The notes under the pieces are model-generated. The model had not been told where the DNA came from. It made no database searches and worked only from the letters and a program-made list of their open reading frames with translations. DNA of 64,000 bases from JAOUJD01 sp963811265 (GTDB taxonomy: Bacteria; Pseudomonadota; Gammaproteobacteria; Burkholderiales; Burkholderiaceae_F), in assembly GCA_963811265.1 (NCBI GenBank), contig CAWEQS010000005.1, positions 93,543-157,542 on the forward strand. The letters are read 5' to 3'. The number at the start of each line of letters is the position of its first letter. Position 1 is the first letter of the stretch. Below, piece after piece: positions 1 through 9,768 of this stretch. The position numbers were made by a program, and so were the translations under genes.

Positions 1-986
1 GCGTCGATCGCCGCGCGGATGCCGAGCCGCAGGTAATGGTCGACGCCGAGTTCGCGGTCGCGCGCGTCCGGGTTGCGCCACGACAGCATGAACACCGTGT
101 GGCCCTGCTCGACGAGATACCGCACCATCGAGTTGCCCGGCGACAGGTCGAGGATGTAGTACTTCAGGATCGGCGACGGGACGATCAGCATCGGCTGCGC
201 GTAGACGCTCTTCGTCGCCGGCGAGTACTGGATCAGCTCGATCAGGTCGTTGCGCAGCACCACCTTGCCCGGCGTCACCGCGACTTCCTGGCCGGGCCGG
301 AAGCTCGCGCCGTCGGGCGCCGGCTTGCCGGCGAAGGTCGCGAGCGCGTCACGCCACCAGTCGTGCGCGCCCTGCGCCAGGTTCATGCCGCCCGTTTCCA
401 TCGTGCGCGCGATGACTTCGGGATTGGTCGGCAGGAAGTTGGTCGGGCTCAATACGTCGAGCATCTGCCGCGCGGTGAACGTGACCATCCGCTCGTGATG
501 GCGGCTGACGCCGGCGACTTGGTTGGTCGCGTTCCAGATCCACTGCTGCATCAGCAGGAAGCTCTGGTGTATCAGGTTGAACGGCGGCTGCTGCCACGCC
601 GGATCGACGAAGCGCCGGTCCTGCGGCAGCGGGTCGATGCACGGCTCGGTCTCATCGCGCATCGCCTCGAGCGCGTAGAGCGCGTACTTGGCCGCCTTGC
701 GCTGCGCCTTGCTCGCGAGTTCCATCTGCTTGCCGGGCGCAGACGCGAGATGCCAGTACCAGTCGGCCCAGGCGCTGACCAGCGACGGCCACGCGATGCC
801 GCGACTCGCGCGCGAAACGGCCGCGCGGATCGAGCGGTCGTAGTTCGCGAGCGGCACCGGTTCCGCCAGGAACTTCTCGGCGGGCGGATCGATGGCCACG
901 CGCCGCGGAGCGTGGAGCGCGGGAACCTGAGCGGATTGGTCGGCTTTACGCGGGGACTCGACGAGAGCGAGCGGAACGGCGGACAT
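1..986 (-). CDS. phaC: Class I poly(3-hydroxyalkanoate) synthase PhaC, N-terminal part (runs off left edge)
   Basis: PhaC polymerises hydroxyacyl-CoA thioesters into PHA at the surface of cytoplasmic granules. Reading the minus strand from the ATG at 986 gives 328 uninterrupted codons to the window edge. Family hallmarks seen are DRRFVDPAWQ, LSPTNFLPTNPEV, KYYILDLSPGNS and HTVFMLSWRNPDA, in the order found in class I synthases. The alpha/beta hydrolase core with the lipase-box cysteine, aspartate and histidine lies just beyond the visible part, so catalytic competence cannot be judged. A GGAG lies about 10 bases before the ATG. The gene is 134 bases downstream of a lipoprotein gene on the same strand, and a thiolase of the kind that could feed acyl-CoA metabolism lies further upstream. 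No frame problem is visible. Confidence 0.93.
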   Translation of the reverse strand, partial: MSAVPLALVESPRKADQSAQVPALHAPRRVAIDPPAEKFLAEPVPLANYDRSIRAAVSRASRGIAWPSLVSAWADWYWHLASAPGKQMELASKAQRKAAKYALYALEAMRDETEPCIDPLPQDRRFVDPAWQQPPFNLIHQSFLLMQQWIWNATNQVAGVSRHHERMVTFTARQMLDVLSPTNFLPTNPEVIARTMETGGMNLAQGAHDWWRDALATFAGKPAPDGASFRPGQEVAVTPGKVVLRNDLIELIQYSPATKSVYAQPMLIVPSPILKYYILDLSPGNSMVRYLVEQGHTVFMLSWRNPDARDRELGVDHYLRLGIRAAID

Positions 987-1120
987 GGGGGACTCCGGAG
1001 GACGGCGATCGCCGCCCGGCGGCCCCGTACGGACCACGCCGGGCGCAACGCCTTCAGGATCGTTCGCGAACCGCGCCTTGCGTTGATCGCTCTCAACGCC
1101 CTGCATCGCGCCGGCGCGTT

Positions 1121-2029
1121 TCAGCGCCCCGGCGTGTGCGCCTCGCCGGACGGCGGGAGGGGCAGCGGAATCGAGAATCCCGGCAGCGGCATCGCCAGCG
1201 CCGTGAACTTGAGGTGTCCTACGTAGATCAACGGCTGCTCGACCGGCAGCGACGAGACGTCGCCCGCCCGCATGTGCATGATGTCCTCGGGCGACACCCA
1301 GTGCGGGCGGGCGCGCGTGATGGGCAAGCCCACAACGCGATACGACTCGAGCACGAACTGCGAGCAGAAGAACCGGTCGTCGCCACCGTGGATCAGCTGG
1401 AAGGTGGCGAGTGTGGAAAGGCAGGCTTCGCGCAGCAAGGTCGGCACGCCCGGCAGTTCGCACACCCGCCGCTGCAGCGCGAACGGGGCGTGCATCACCA
1501 CGCCGACGAAGTCATACGGCTTGCCGACCTGTTCGCGCGCGAACTGGCTCATCCGCTGCGCGCGCTCTTCGTCCAGCACGGGATGGCGGAACGCCGCGAC
1601 GACGGTTTCCTCCTGGAGGACGCGATCGATGCTGCGCAGCCGAACGCCCCCGCGCAGCGCTTCGGCGACCTCGCCGTTGCCCACGTAGATCGCCGCGTGG
1701 CTGACCGGCGAGGTCGTCAGGAGGCGGATGCCGGCCGAGGTAATTCCGGGATCGGCCGACAGCAGGATGTCGCCGGCCAGCAGTTCGTCGGGCAGCACCA
1801 GGCGACCGCCGTCGGTCGGCGTGAGGCTCTTGCGCTGGAACGCGATCGCCTTGCCGCCTGCGCCGTCGGGGCCGACAGCCTCCTTGTCCTGGATCTGCGT
1901 GGCGCAGCCGGCGAGCAGCAGCGCGGCAGCGACCAGTGCGGCGAGCCGTCGACCGGCGGGCCGATCGCCGGGCCAGCGAACTACCGTCGATGTCCTCACC
2001 TGCAAGCTCACGCGAACTCCGCTCCGCAT
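1121..2029 (-). CDS. YiiX/YebB-like permuted NlpC/P60 (papain-like) lipoprotein
   Basis: About 302 residues. A hydrophobic segment followed by LLLAGC near residues 30-43 is a lipobox, so the mature protein should be a lipidated envelope protein. The downstream domain carries GDILLSADPG, then SHAAIYVGNGEVAEA and near the C-terminus FFCSQFVLESY. This His-first, Cys-last order is that of the circularly permuted papain-like YiiX/YebB family, whose members are suspected amidases or thioesterases of the envelope. The substrate is unknown. The ATG at 2029 leaves a long leader before the lipobox; GTG codons slightly downstream are alternatives. The reading frame is open further upstream, but that part has shadow-like arginine-rich composition and overlaps yaeQ. 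It follows yaeQ by 41 bases and is probably co-transcribed with it. Confidence 0.8.
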   Translation of the reverse strand: MRSGVRVSLQVRTSTVVRWPGDRPAGRRLAALVAAALLLAGCATQIQDKEAVGPDGAGGKAIAFQRKSLTPTDGGRLVLPDELLAGDILLSADPGITSAGIRLLTTSPVSHAAIYVGNGEVAEALRGGVRLRSIDRVLQEETVVAAFRHPVLDEERAQRMSQFAREQVGKPYDFVGVVMHAPFALQRRVCELPGVPTLLREACLSTLATFQLIHGGDDRFFCSQFVLESYRVVGLPITRARPHWVSPEDIMHMRAGDVSSLPVEQPLIYVGHLKFTALAMPLPGFSIPLPLPPSGEAHTPGR

Positions 2030-2070
2030 TGCATCCGCATCATTCCAGGCAGGCGCCTCGCTCGGCACTG

Positions 2071-2607
2071 CTACGAGCGTCGCGCCGGCGCGACTTCGAC
2101 GGTCGCCCGCTCGGCTGCGAGCCACACGTGGCCGTCCTGGACGGTGCACGTCAGCGTCATCGACCGCGCGGCGAGCGCCTGCAGCGCCTCGGTCTCCACC
2201 GCGGTCAGGGTGAACACCTTCAGGTTCGCGAGCCGCGAGAGGGCGGCCGAGTTGTCGCTCCACCACTGCTCGACGCGCCGCGCCCCGTAGGCCAGCACGA
2301 CGACCTGCCGCGCGCGCCCGCACGCCTTGCGGATGTCCCTCTCGGCGGGCAAGCCGACATCGATCCACAGTTCGATCACTCCGGTCGCGTCGCGCTGCCA
2401 CAGGTCGGCCTCGTCCTCGGTCGACAGGCCGCGCCCGAACTCGAGCGCCTCGTCGGCGTGCAGCGCGAACGCGAGCAGGCGCACCATCAGGCGCTCCTCG
2501 GTCTCGGACGGATGGCGCGCCAGCGTCAGCGCGTGCTGCGAGTAGACGCCGCGGTCGAGATCGGAGACGGTGAGGTCGGTGCGGTAGACGGTGGCGCGCT
2601 GGGCCAT
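2071..2607 (-). CDS. yaeQ: YaeQ family protein
   Basis: 178 residues, the usual length for YaeQ. It begins with the typical MAQRATVYRTDLTVSDLDRG and contains HPSETEERLMVRLLAFAL, the FGRGLSTEDEADLW segment and ELWIDVGLP. The family has a PD-(D/E)xK nuclease-like fold and was named from enterobacterial proteins once thought to compensate for loss of RfaH. Its biochemical role is not settled. The ATG at 2607 lies 7 bases after the stop codon of the upstream thiolase gene, so the two are probably translated from one message. The YiiX-like lipoprotein gene follows. Length and motifs leave little doubt about the family. The function remains open. Confidence 0.9.
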   Translation of the reverse strand: MAQRATVYRTDLTVSDLDRGVYSQHALTLARHPSETEERLMVRLLAFALHADEALEFGRGLSTEDEADLWQRDATGVIELWIDVGLPAERDIRKACGRARQVVVLAYGARRVEQWWSDNSAALSRLANLKVFTLTAVETEALQALAARSMTLTCTVQDGHVWLAAERATVEVAPARRS

Positions 2608-2614
2608 CGGCCGC

Positions 2615-3794
<1,180 letters not shown>

Positions 3795-3837
3795 GGGACG
3801 CTGCCGGAAGGAGATCGAACCTGCGAAAGGTTCGATC

Positions 3838-4260
3838 TTAGGTCACCCCACCATCCGAGAACTCGCGCAGAAGGAGCTGAAGCTCGTCCTGGTGGAGAGC
3901 CGCGACGCTGGCGAGCAGCTTCTCTCCTTTCGGCAGGAGGTGAATTTCCACGACGCGCTGGTCGGTCCGCCCGGGGCGGCGCTCCAGCAGTTCCAGCTTC
4001 TCGCAGCGATCGACCAGGGCGACCACGCCGTGGTGATGCGCCTGCAGCCGCTCCGCGAGCTCGCTGATCGTGGCCCAGTTGCGCCCCGGGAAGCCCATGA
4101 CGTGCAGCAGCAGCTGGTACTGGAGCGACGTGAGCCCCCAGTCCTTGCACAGCTCCTCGCTGAACCGCAGGAAACGGCGCAGCCGGTGACGGAAGCGGGA
4201 CAGGCGCTCGAAGTCGGCCTTGCCGAGGCGGGCGCGTTTGGCGGGTTTCGAGGTTGACAT
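3838..4260 (-). CDS. MarR family transcriptional regulator
   Basis: 140 residues with the MarR winged-helix layout: a helical N-terminus, SLQYQLLLHVMGFPG, the recognition-helix region ATISELAERLQAHHHGVVALVDRCEK, the wing RRPGRTDQRVVEIHLLPKGEKLL and a C-terminal dimerisation helix. MarR proteins are dimers that bind palindromes near their own promoter and release them on binding small, often phenolic, ligands. It is the first gene of the minus-strand group with the thiolase and yaeQ, and is divergent from the membrane protein gene at 4355. A candidate operator lies 29 bases upstream of its ATG. Regulation of the thiolase group is inferred from position only. Confidence 0.88.
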   Translation of the reverse strand: MSTSKPAKRARLGKADFERLSRFRHRLRRFLRFSEELCKDWGLTSLQYQLLLHVMGFPGRNWATISELAERLQAHHHGVVALVDRCEKLELLERRPGRTDQRVVEIHLLPKGEKLLASVAALHQDELQLLLREFSDGGVT

Positions 4261-4288
4261 GCGGGGGTCGACGGGCCTATAAATTACA

Positions 4289-4303
4289 TATCATGCCGTG
4301 ATA
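4289..4303. promoter_or_regulatory. Candidate MarR operator
   Basis: An imperfect palindrome, tatcatgccgtgata, has 7-base arms with 6 of 7 pairs matched. It lies in the 94-base divergent region between the marR ATG (4260) and the membrane protein ATG (4355), inside a locally AT-rich stretch (tataaattacatatca) that stands out from the GC-rich surroundings and probably holds the promoter. Its size and position fit a MarR site. Binding itself is inferred. Confidence 0.45.
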
Positions 4304-4354
4304 CTTCTCGGCCCGGCTCGGGCCGAGGCACCGCGTGCGTAACGGAGGCATGCC

Positions 4355-4912
4355 ATGAGCCTGCTGTCACTTGCCAAGCTTCCGCTTTCGGCCGACGAAG
4401 GCTGGCCGGACCTGGTGCGCATTCATCCCGGAATCCTCAAGGTCCTCCTGCTTCTCGTGCTGCCGCTGTCTCTGCTGCCGCCCGCGATGCTCTACTTCGC
4501 TGGAACGCATTATCCCGAGGTGTTCGGGCCGGCAGCGCACCCGCGGAACTGGGCCCTCGTGGCCGCCGTGTTCCTCGTGGCCGAGCTGGCCACCTTCACG
4601 CTGATGGGCTGGCTGATCAGGCAGGTCGGCGACACCAACGGGCTCGCCGTCGACTATCACGACTCGTACCTGCTGGCGGCGATCGCCGCCGTGCCGCTCT
4701 GGCTTTCGTCGCTGAGCCTGCTGGTCCCGAACCTGGTCTTCAATGCCGCCGTCTCCTCCGTTGCGCTGGCGCTGTCGTGCGCGCTCCTCTACCAGGGCCT
4801 GCAGGCGCTGGGCCGCAAGCGTGAAGCGGTGGTCGCGACGGAAACCGTGCAGATCGTGATCGGCGCGGGGCTCATCGCCTGGGCGCTCCTGCTCGTGCTT
4901 GCGCTCGTCTGA
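4355..4912 (+). CDS. Yip1/DUF1282-like integral membrane protein
   Basis: 185 residues with about five hydrophobic segments (roughly residues 27-49, 66-88, 104-122, 124-146 and 165-184). The N-terminal PLSADEGWPDLVRIHP followed by a membrane region resembles bacterial Yip1-type (DUF1282) proteins. The molecular role of these proteins in bacteria is not known. No catalytic motif is visible. The gene starts with ATG after a purine-rich stretch, aacggaggc, which is a good ribosome binding site. It is divergent from marR and may share its control region. Confidence 0.72.
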   Translation: MSLLSLAKLPLSADEGWPDLVRIHPGILKVLLLLVLPLSLLPPAMLYFAGTHYPEVFGPAAHPRNWALVAAVFLVAELATFTLMGWLIRQVGDTNGLAVDYHDSYLLAAIAAVPLWLSSLSLLVPNLVFNAAVSSVALALSCALLYQGLQALGRKREAVVATETVQIVIGAGLIAWALLLVLALV

Positions 4913-5002
4913 GAACGGGATCGGGCGGCGTGCACCCACGGATAGCGCGCGGCTCGCGCGCCGCCTAGACTCGCCGTCCGATCACCACGCGAGGACCACG
5001 CC

Positions 5003-5392
5003 ATGGATCCCTACGCCACGCACGGCGCGTTCAGCTGGAGCGAACTGATGACGAGCGACGCCGAGGCGGCGCTGCGCTTTTACCAGTCGCTGTTCGGCTG
5101 GACGACGGACAAGATGCCGATGCCCGAGGGCGACTATCACGTCGTGAAGGCGGACGGCACGTCGATCGGCGGCATCATGAAGATGCCGGCGGCGGCCGGC
5201 GGCATGCCGCCGGCATGGGGCTGCTACGTCACGGTGAAGGACGTCGACGCCTGCGCGCAGCAGGCGACCGCGCTCGGCGGCAAGGTGCTGCACGGACCGG
5301 CGGACATCCCGGGCGTCGGTCGCTTCGCGGTGATCGCCGATCCACAGGGCGCCTGGCTGAACGTGATCACTTACGCCGCGCCGTCGAAATAG
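5003..5392 (+). CDS. VOC (glyoxalase/bleomycin-resistance fold) family protein
   Basis: 129 residues forming a single vicinal-oxygen-chelate domain. FSWSELMTSDAEAALRFYQS is the first beta-alpha module with the LFGW signature, GGIMKMP lies in the middle, and YVTVKDVDACAQQATALGG is the second module, closed by GRFAVIADPQGAWLNVI. This is the layout of the short PhnB/CFP-30-like VOC proteins. Metal ligands and substrate cannot be assigned with confidence, so no enzyme activity is claimed. It stands alone in a 90-base gap after the membrane protein gene. A GAGGA lies about 8 bases before the ATG. Confidence 0.82.
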   Translation: MDPYATHGAFSWSELMTSDAEAALRFYQSLFGWTTDKMPMPEGDYHVVKADGTSIGGIMKMPAAAGGMPPAWGCYVTVKDVDACAQQATALGGKVLHGPADIPGVGRFAVIADPQGAWLNVITYAAPSK

Positions 5393-5695
5393 GCGGCGCG
5401 CAGGCTCGCCTGCGCAGCGCGCGCGATGGGCTCGTGCACACGGACAACGCGTCGCGCGAGCGCCAGAGCCCGTACGCCCTCTGAACCCGGGCGGCGGGCA
5501 GCGCCCGACGCGAATTGGGTAGCGCTGGCCATGGCCTGCCTGCGATAGCCTGTCCCCGCAGTCCTGTTTCCAGGAAGCCCCCGAGACGAACGCACGGCCC
5601 TGCGCGCCATGGCAGTCGAGGCGCCGCGGGACATCGCGCTTCTTGCGGCGGGCGCCCAGGGCCCAGGCGAAGGCCCTTTGCGAGGAGGCATACCA
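5393..5695 (+). other. Gene-free stretch upstream of the XRE regulator
   Basis: About 300 bases with no convincing gene. Open frames here have arginine-rich, shadow-type composition. It holds the 3' end of the VOC transcript unit and presumably the promoter of the regulator at 5696. The sequence ends in a clear ribosome binding site (cgaggagg). No terminator-like hairpin with a T tract was found. Confidence 0.5.
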
Positions 5696-6061
5696 ATGCG
5701 GAAGACGGGCGTACTGAGCGAGCACTTTCCGGCGCTGCTGAAGTCGAAGCGCGAGGCGCGGCACATGTCGACCGAGGAACTGGCGGCGCGCATCGGCGTC
5801 AGCGGGCAGAAGATCGAACTGTGGGAGCGCGGGTGCGCGCGCCCCGCCCGCGACAAGTGGGCGAACCTCTCGAACGCCCTCGGCATCACGGTCGAGGAAC
5901 TGATCCACGGCGTCGCGCCGCGCAAGCCCGCTCCGGTGGCGGACCTCGCCACGCAGGTCGGCCGCCTCGTCGCCGCTTTCATGGTGTGCGACGCCGCCGA
6001 CCGGCAAACGCTGCTGCGCAGCGCCGAGTTCCGGGCCCGCGGGCGGTCGATCGCTCACTGA
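5696..6061 (+). CDS. XRE-family (Cro/C1 HTH) regulator
   Basis: 121 residues. Residues about 10-65 form an HTH_3 domain: LLKSKREARHMSTEELAARI, GVSGQKIELWERGCARPARDKW and LSNALGITVEELI. The rest is a short C-terminal region of unknown role. The frame is open upstream to an ATG at 5609, but the ATG at 5696 was chosen because gaggagg sits just ahead of it and homology-like sequence begins there. It has no obvious partner gene (no toxin, no phage gene), so it is not called an antitoxin. Its target is unknown. Confidence 0.8.
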   Translation: MRKTGVLSEHFPALLKSKREARHMSTEELAARIGVSGQKIELWERGCARPARDKWANLSNALGITVEELIHGVAPRKPAPVADLATQVGRLVAAFMVCDAADRQTLLRSAEFRARGRSIAH

Positions 6062-6116
6062 CCCGCGTGGGCCAGTCCTCCGGTCGCCGTCGAGCGACGG
6101 CGGCCGGGTGGCGAGC

Positions 6117-6422
6117 TCAAAGCGTCCGGCGCAGGTGTTCCGGCACGAGGCCGTGATAGTCGGGGTGCTTGCGCACCCAGTTCATCGTGTACGTGCAGAT
6201 CGGGATCACGGACTTGCCCTGGCCACGAATGTGGTCCAGCGCACTCTGCACGAGCGTCGACGCGTAGCCCTTGCCTTCGTGGCCGTGCACCACCTCGGTG
6301 TGCTTGATCAGGATCGACTTGTCGCCGACCCGGTCGTATTCGATGTAGCCGACTTCGTCGTCGTCCAATAGAAGCTGGTATCGGCCGCGGGCGGTGTCGT
6401 CGTGGAAGCGCGGAGCGTTCAT
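6117..6422 (-). CDS. Small GNAT-type N-acetyltransferase (YidJ/NATD1-like)
   Basis: 101 residues matching the compact one-domain GNAT family that includes human NATD1. It contains YQLLLDDDEVGYIEYDRVGD, HTEVVHGHEGKGYASTLVQSAL (the acetyl-CoA pyrophosphate loop, GHEGKGYAS), and the end motif IPICTYTMNWVRKHPDYHGL. The Cys-Thr-Tyr motif near the C-terminus is typical. The acceptor is unknown for the family. An ATG 11 codons upstream (6455) is an alternative start; the MNAPRFHDD start was preferred on family length. The gene is divergent from the GST at 6606. Confidence 0.85.
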   Translation of the reverse strand: MNAPRFHDDTARGRYQLLLDDDEVGYIEYDRVGDKSILIKHTEVVHGHEGKGYASTLVQSALDHIRGQGKSVIPICTYTMNWVRKHPDYHGLVPEHLRRTL

Positions 6423-6605
6423 GGCGGCGCAGGGTCCGGGGAGTGGAGCAGCCATTGTCGCCCGTCCGACTCGACAGCGCTGCCTTGTCCCGCGCGCCGC
6501 GGGCTTGCCCGCGGCGGACGACACGGACGGGATCGCATCGCGTGCGCCTATGATCGCGGCGGTCGATGCACTAGGGTTCTTCGTCCTGCCGATGCGAAGC
6601 TCGCG

Positions 6606-7253
6606 ATGATCCAGCTCTACTACCACCCCGGCAACGCCAGCCTCGCGCCACACATGCTGCTCGAGGAGATCGGCGCGCCGTTCGAACTCGTCCTCGTCGA
6701 CCGCGCCAACGCGGCCCACAAGTCGCCCGAGTACCTGAAGCTGAATCCGAACGGGCAGATCCCGGTGCTCGTGGAAGGCGACCTCGTCGTCTACGAGGCC
6801 GCCGCCATCTGCCTCTACCTGGCGGACCGGTACCCGCACGCGAAGCTCGTGCCGCCGCTGCAGACGCCGGAGCGCGCGCACTTCTACCAGTGGCTCTTCT
6901 GGTGCACCAACACGCTGCAGGCGATGCTGATGCACTACTTCTACAGCGAGCGCCTGGTCGACGAAGGCGACGCCAACGCGGCGGCGCAGGTGAGAAATCG
7001 CGCCGAAGCGCGGGCCGGCGCCATGCTCGACCGGCTCGACGAGCAACTGGCCTCGCACGGCGGCGACTGGCTGCTCGGCTCGGCGTTCAGCGCGGTCGAT
7101 CCGTATGCGCTGATGCTCTGCCGCTGGACCCGCAACTTCGCGCGCCCGGCGCGCAGCCTGCCGCGGCTGGCGCCGTACCTGCAACGGATGCTGGCGCGGC
7201 CGGCGGTGCAGCGGGCGTTTGCCACTGAGAAGCTGTCGACTCCGTTCGTCTGA
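6606..7253 (+). CDS. Glutathione S-transferase family protein
   Basis: 215 residues. The N-terminal thioredoxin-like domain (about 1-80) has MIQLYYHPGNASLAPHMLL, NPNGQIPVLVEGD with the cis-proline, and the glutathione-binding YEAAAICLYLADRYP. The helical C-terminal domain has YQWLFWCTNTLQ and DWLLGSAFSAVDPYALML, the N-capping box region. It likely conjugates or reduces electrophiles with glutathione in the cytoplasm. A serine (Ser12) sits where beta- or zeta-type enzymes keep a Ser or Cys. Its neighbours are unrelated, so no pathway can be inferred. Confidence 0.88.
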   Translation: MIQLYYHPGNASLAPHMLLEEIGAPFELVLVDRANAAHKSPEYLKLNPNGQIPVLVEGDLVVYEAAAICLYLADRYPHAKLVPPLQTPERAHFYQWLFWCTNTLQAMLMHYFYSERLVDEGDANAAAQVRNRAEARAGAMLDRLDEQLASHGGDWLLGSAFSAVDPYALMLCRWTRNFARPARSLPRLAPYLQRMLARPAVQRAFATEKLSTPFV

Positions 7254-7324
7254 GCCCGAGGTCGCGGACAAGCTGGCGCCAGCCCGCCATCAGGCACGGC
7301 GCCGAGGCTCGGCGCGGCCGATGC

Positions 7325-9669
7325 CTACGCTGCAACGCGCTGCGTTTGCAGTCGCTCGATCTTCACCGGCACGTGCTTGTGCCACGGCGTCCCGGCGAAC
7401 GGATCGCGGTCGCGGACGTTGGTGAGTTCGTTCACTGCGACGCCGCGCCGCTCGACGGTGCCGTCCGCGCGCCGGTAGTCGATCCCCTGGCCATTGGGCA
7501 GCGACACATGCCCCGGCTGCAGCTCGTCCGTGATCTCGACCGGCGCTTCGGCGCTGCCGCGTGCCGAGGTCACTCGCACCCAGTCGCCCTCGGCGCAACC
7601 CAGCGCCGACGCATCGAATGGATGGATCCGAAGCGTTCCGTAGGGCCCCTTGCGATGCCACGCGCTGTCGCGCACCGATGTATTACTGGTGTCGCTGCGG
7701 CGCTCGCCCGCGGACAGCACGTACGGGAAATCCGGCGACCTTGCGGGTACGTCTTTCTCCAGCGCCTGCAACTCCGCGAGCAGCTCGGGGATGTGCAGCT
7801 CGATGCGGTGCCCCGGCCGTCGCACGGCCTTCCAGCTGTCTTCGACCTCGCTGACGGCGAAGATCACGCCCGACGGCGAGTCGACGATCGCCTGGAACAG
7901 CGCATTGCCCGCGCGCAGCGGACCGCCTGCGAAGCCCGCGCGCCGCGCGGCATCGGGTTGCCGCCGCACGTACATCTGGCAAACGCCCCAGAGGGACGCC
8001 GCGGGGGCGAGCGCCGGCGGCAGTTGCGTGCCCAGCGTCCGGTAGAGGACGACGGACGCGTAGCGGGCAATGCGCTTGTCGCGCTTGGACGCCCACGCGA
8101 ACGCGAGTGCAAAGGCGGTTAGCCCGAACGTCGCCGCGCCACGCAGGAAGCGGTAGTCCCGTTCCGACAGCTCGCCCATCGCTTCGAGCAGGCGCGCGTG
8201 GATCTCGGCCTCGGTCAGCGTGCCGGGGCGCGGCTCGAAGAGCGGCCGCCGCAGGTGGAAGCCGTTGCGCGGGAACTCGAGGTTGAAGAACGTGGCCTCG
8301 GCCTTCTCGAACTGGCTGGTCGCCGGCAGCACGTAGTCGGCCAGCTGCGCGGTCTCGGTCATCGCGACGTCGACGACGACGGACAGGTCGAGCGCGCGGA
8401 TCGCTTCGCGCATCGGCTGGCGTGTCGGCGAGCGAGTGCGCCGGGTTGCGCGCTCTCGATCGAGCATCGCGCGGAAGCGCTTCGGATGGTCGGTGAGGAT
8501 CTCCTCCGGGATCACGTTGCACGGCACGAGGCCCATGATGACTGCGCGCTGCGTGACCGGGCTGCGCTTCCACGGGCTCGGCGCGGCGCCTGGGCCTTGC
8601 GCGCTCGTCGCCTTCGCCCTTCGAGAAAGCGACGAGCCCCAGCAACGGCACGAACGCATTGTTCGTGCCCTGGCCGCGCGAAGTGGCCGGCAAGCAGCCA
8701 CACCAGGCGCTGCAGCCAGCTCACGAGCGTCGAGTAACGGTTCATCTGCACGCCGAGGTCCTCGATCATCGACACGCTCTTCGCGCGCGCGATGCGCTCG
8801 GCCACCCGGCGCAGCAGCGCCTCGTCGACACCGCAGCTGCGCGCGTACTCAGCGATCGGCACCTGGCCGTTCAGTGCCGGCTCGACCGTGTCGTAGCCCG
8901 GTCGTGTGCTCGGCGAGCCAGCCGCGCGTCCAGCAGGCCGTCCTGCGACGAGGATCGCCGCCATCGCGGCCAGGCACCACGCGTCGGTGCCCGGGCGCAC
9001 CGCGAGGTGAAAGTCGGCCATCGCGGCGGTCTCGCTGCGCCGCGGGTCGATGACGATCATCGAGCGCGCGGGATCGTGCTGTGATCGCCGTGAGCAGTCG
9101 TGCGCGCGATCGCGCGAAGCCGTGCGACTGCCACGGATTCTTGCCGACGAAGACGGCGACCTCGCAGTGCTCGAAGTCGCCGTGGATCGCCGCAGCCCAT
9201 CATCTTGCCCAGCACCCAGCGCCTCGCCGGTCTTCTCCTGCGCGAGCGCGTTGGAGCGGAAGCTTCACGCCGAGCGCCTTCAGCGTGCTGTCGGCATACG
9301 TGCCGCCGAGGTGGTTGCCCTGGCTGCCACCGCCGTAATAGAAGATCGACTCGCCGCCGTGGCGCGCGCGAATCGTCAGCGAGCTTCGCCGCGATCTCGC
9401 GCAACGCCGTGTCCCAGTCGATGCGCCTCGTAGCGTGCCATCCGGCGCGCCGTCGCAGCGGCGAGTCAGATGCGGTCGGCGCCGTTCTGGTAGTGGTCCA
9501 TGCGCTGCGCCTTCTCGCACACGTAGCCCTGCGACACCGGATTCGCCTTGTCGCCGCGGATGCGGGTGAAGTGCGAGCCGTTCAGCCTGGCGACCTCGAG
9601 CCCGCAGTTGACGGCGCAGAGGATGCAGGCGGTCTTCTTCCACTCGCCGGGTTCGAGTTCGGTAGTCAT
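7325..9669 (-). pseudogene. Molybdopterin-dependent oxidoreductase, broken by many frameshifts
   Basis: The product would be an iron-sulfur/bis-MGD oxidoreductase of the formate dehydrogenase or assimilatory nitrate reductase type. The N-terminus has a [4Fe-4S] ligand set, CILCAVNC followed by GYVCEKA (C-x2-C-x3-C-x27-C). Later segments are unmistakable: REIAAKLADD, SIFYYGGGSQGNHLGG, MIVIDPRRSETAAMADFHLA, ADYVLPATSQFEKAEATFFN and a C-terminal molybdopterin-dinucleotide domain ending near LPNGQGIDY. These pieces lie in all three minus-strand frames, with at least six switches between about 8430 and 9470. The part from 7325 to about 8430 is open. The density is far above that of other frame errors here, so a decaying gene is possible, although a locally poor assembly cannot be excluded. 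A TetR gene is divergent from its start. Confidence 0.82.
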
Positions 9670-9698
9670 CGCGCTCCTGCCGCTGGCTCTTGCTTTAT

Positions 9699-9768
9699 GG
9701 GTAACGCACGTTATCCTATGTGCCTCGACAGGGTCAACAGGCCCGAGGATCCCGGACGTGCGTTATCC
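9699..9768. promoter_or_regulatory. Candidate TetR operators between the oxidoreductase and tetR
   Basis: The 88-base divergent region contains gggtaacgcacgttatcc at 9699-9716, a palindrome with 8-base arms matching at 7 of 8 positions around a CA centre. Its right half, cgttatcc, recurs at 9761-9768, overlapping the first codons of tetR. This arrangement suits autorepression and control of the divergent gene by the TetR protein at 9758. Binding is inferred. Confidence 0.45.

Noticed and set aside
36..1226. Long plus-strand open frame over phaC
   Set aside because: Arginine-rich shadow of the minus-strand phaC frame, which has clear family motifs.
5696..6061. XRE gene as an antitoxin of a toxin-antitoxin pair
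   Set aside because: No small partner gene lies beside it; neighbours are a VOC protein and a GNAT acetyltransferase.
6117..6422. GNAT protein as a TA-type toxin
   Set aside because: Its motifs match the YidJ/NATD1 housekeeping family and there is no adjacent RHH antitoxin gene.
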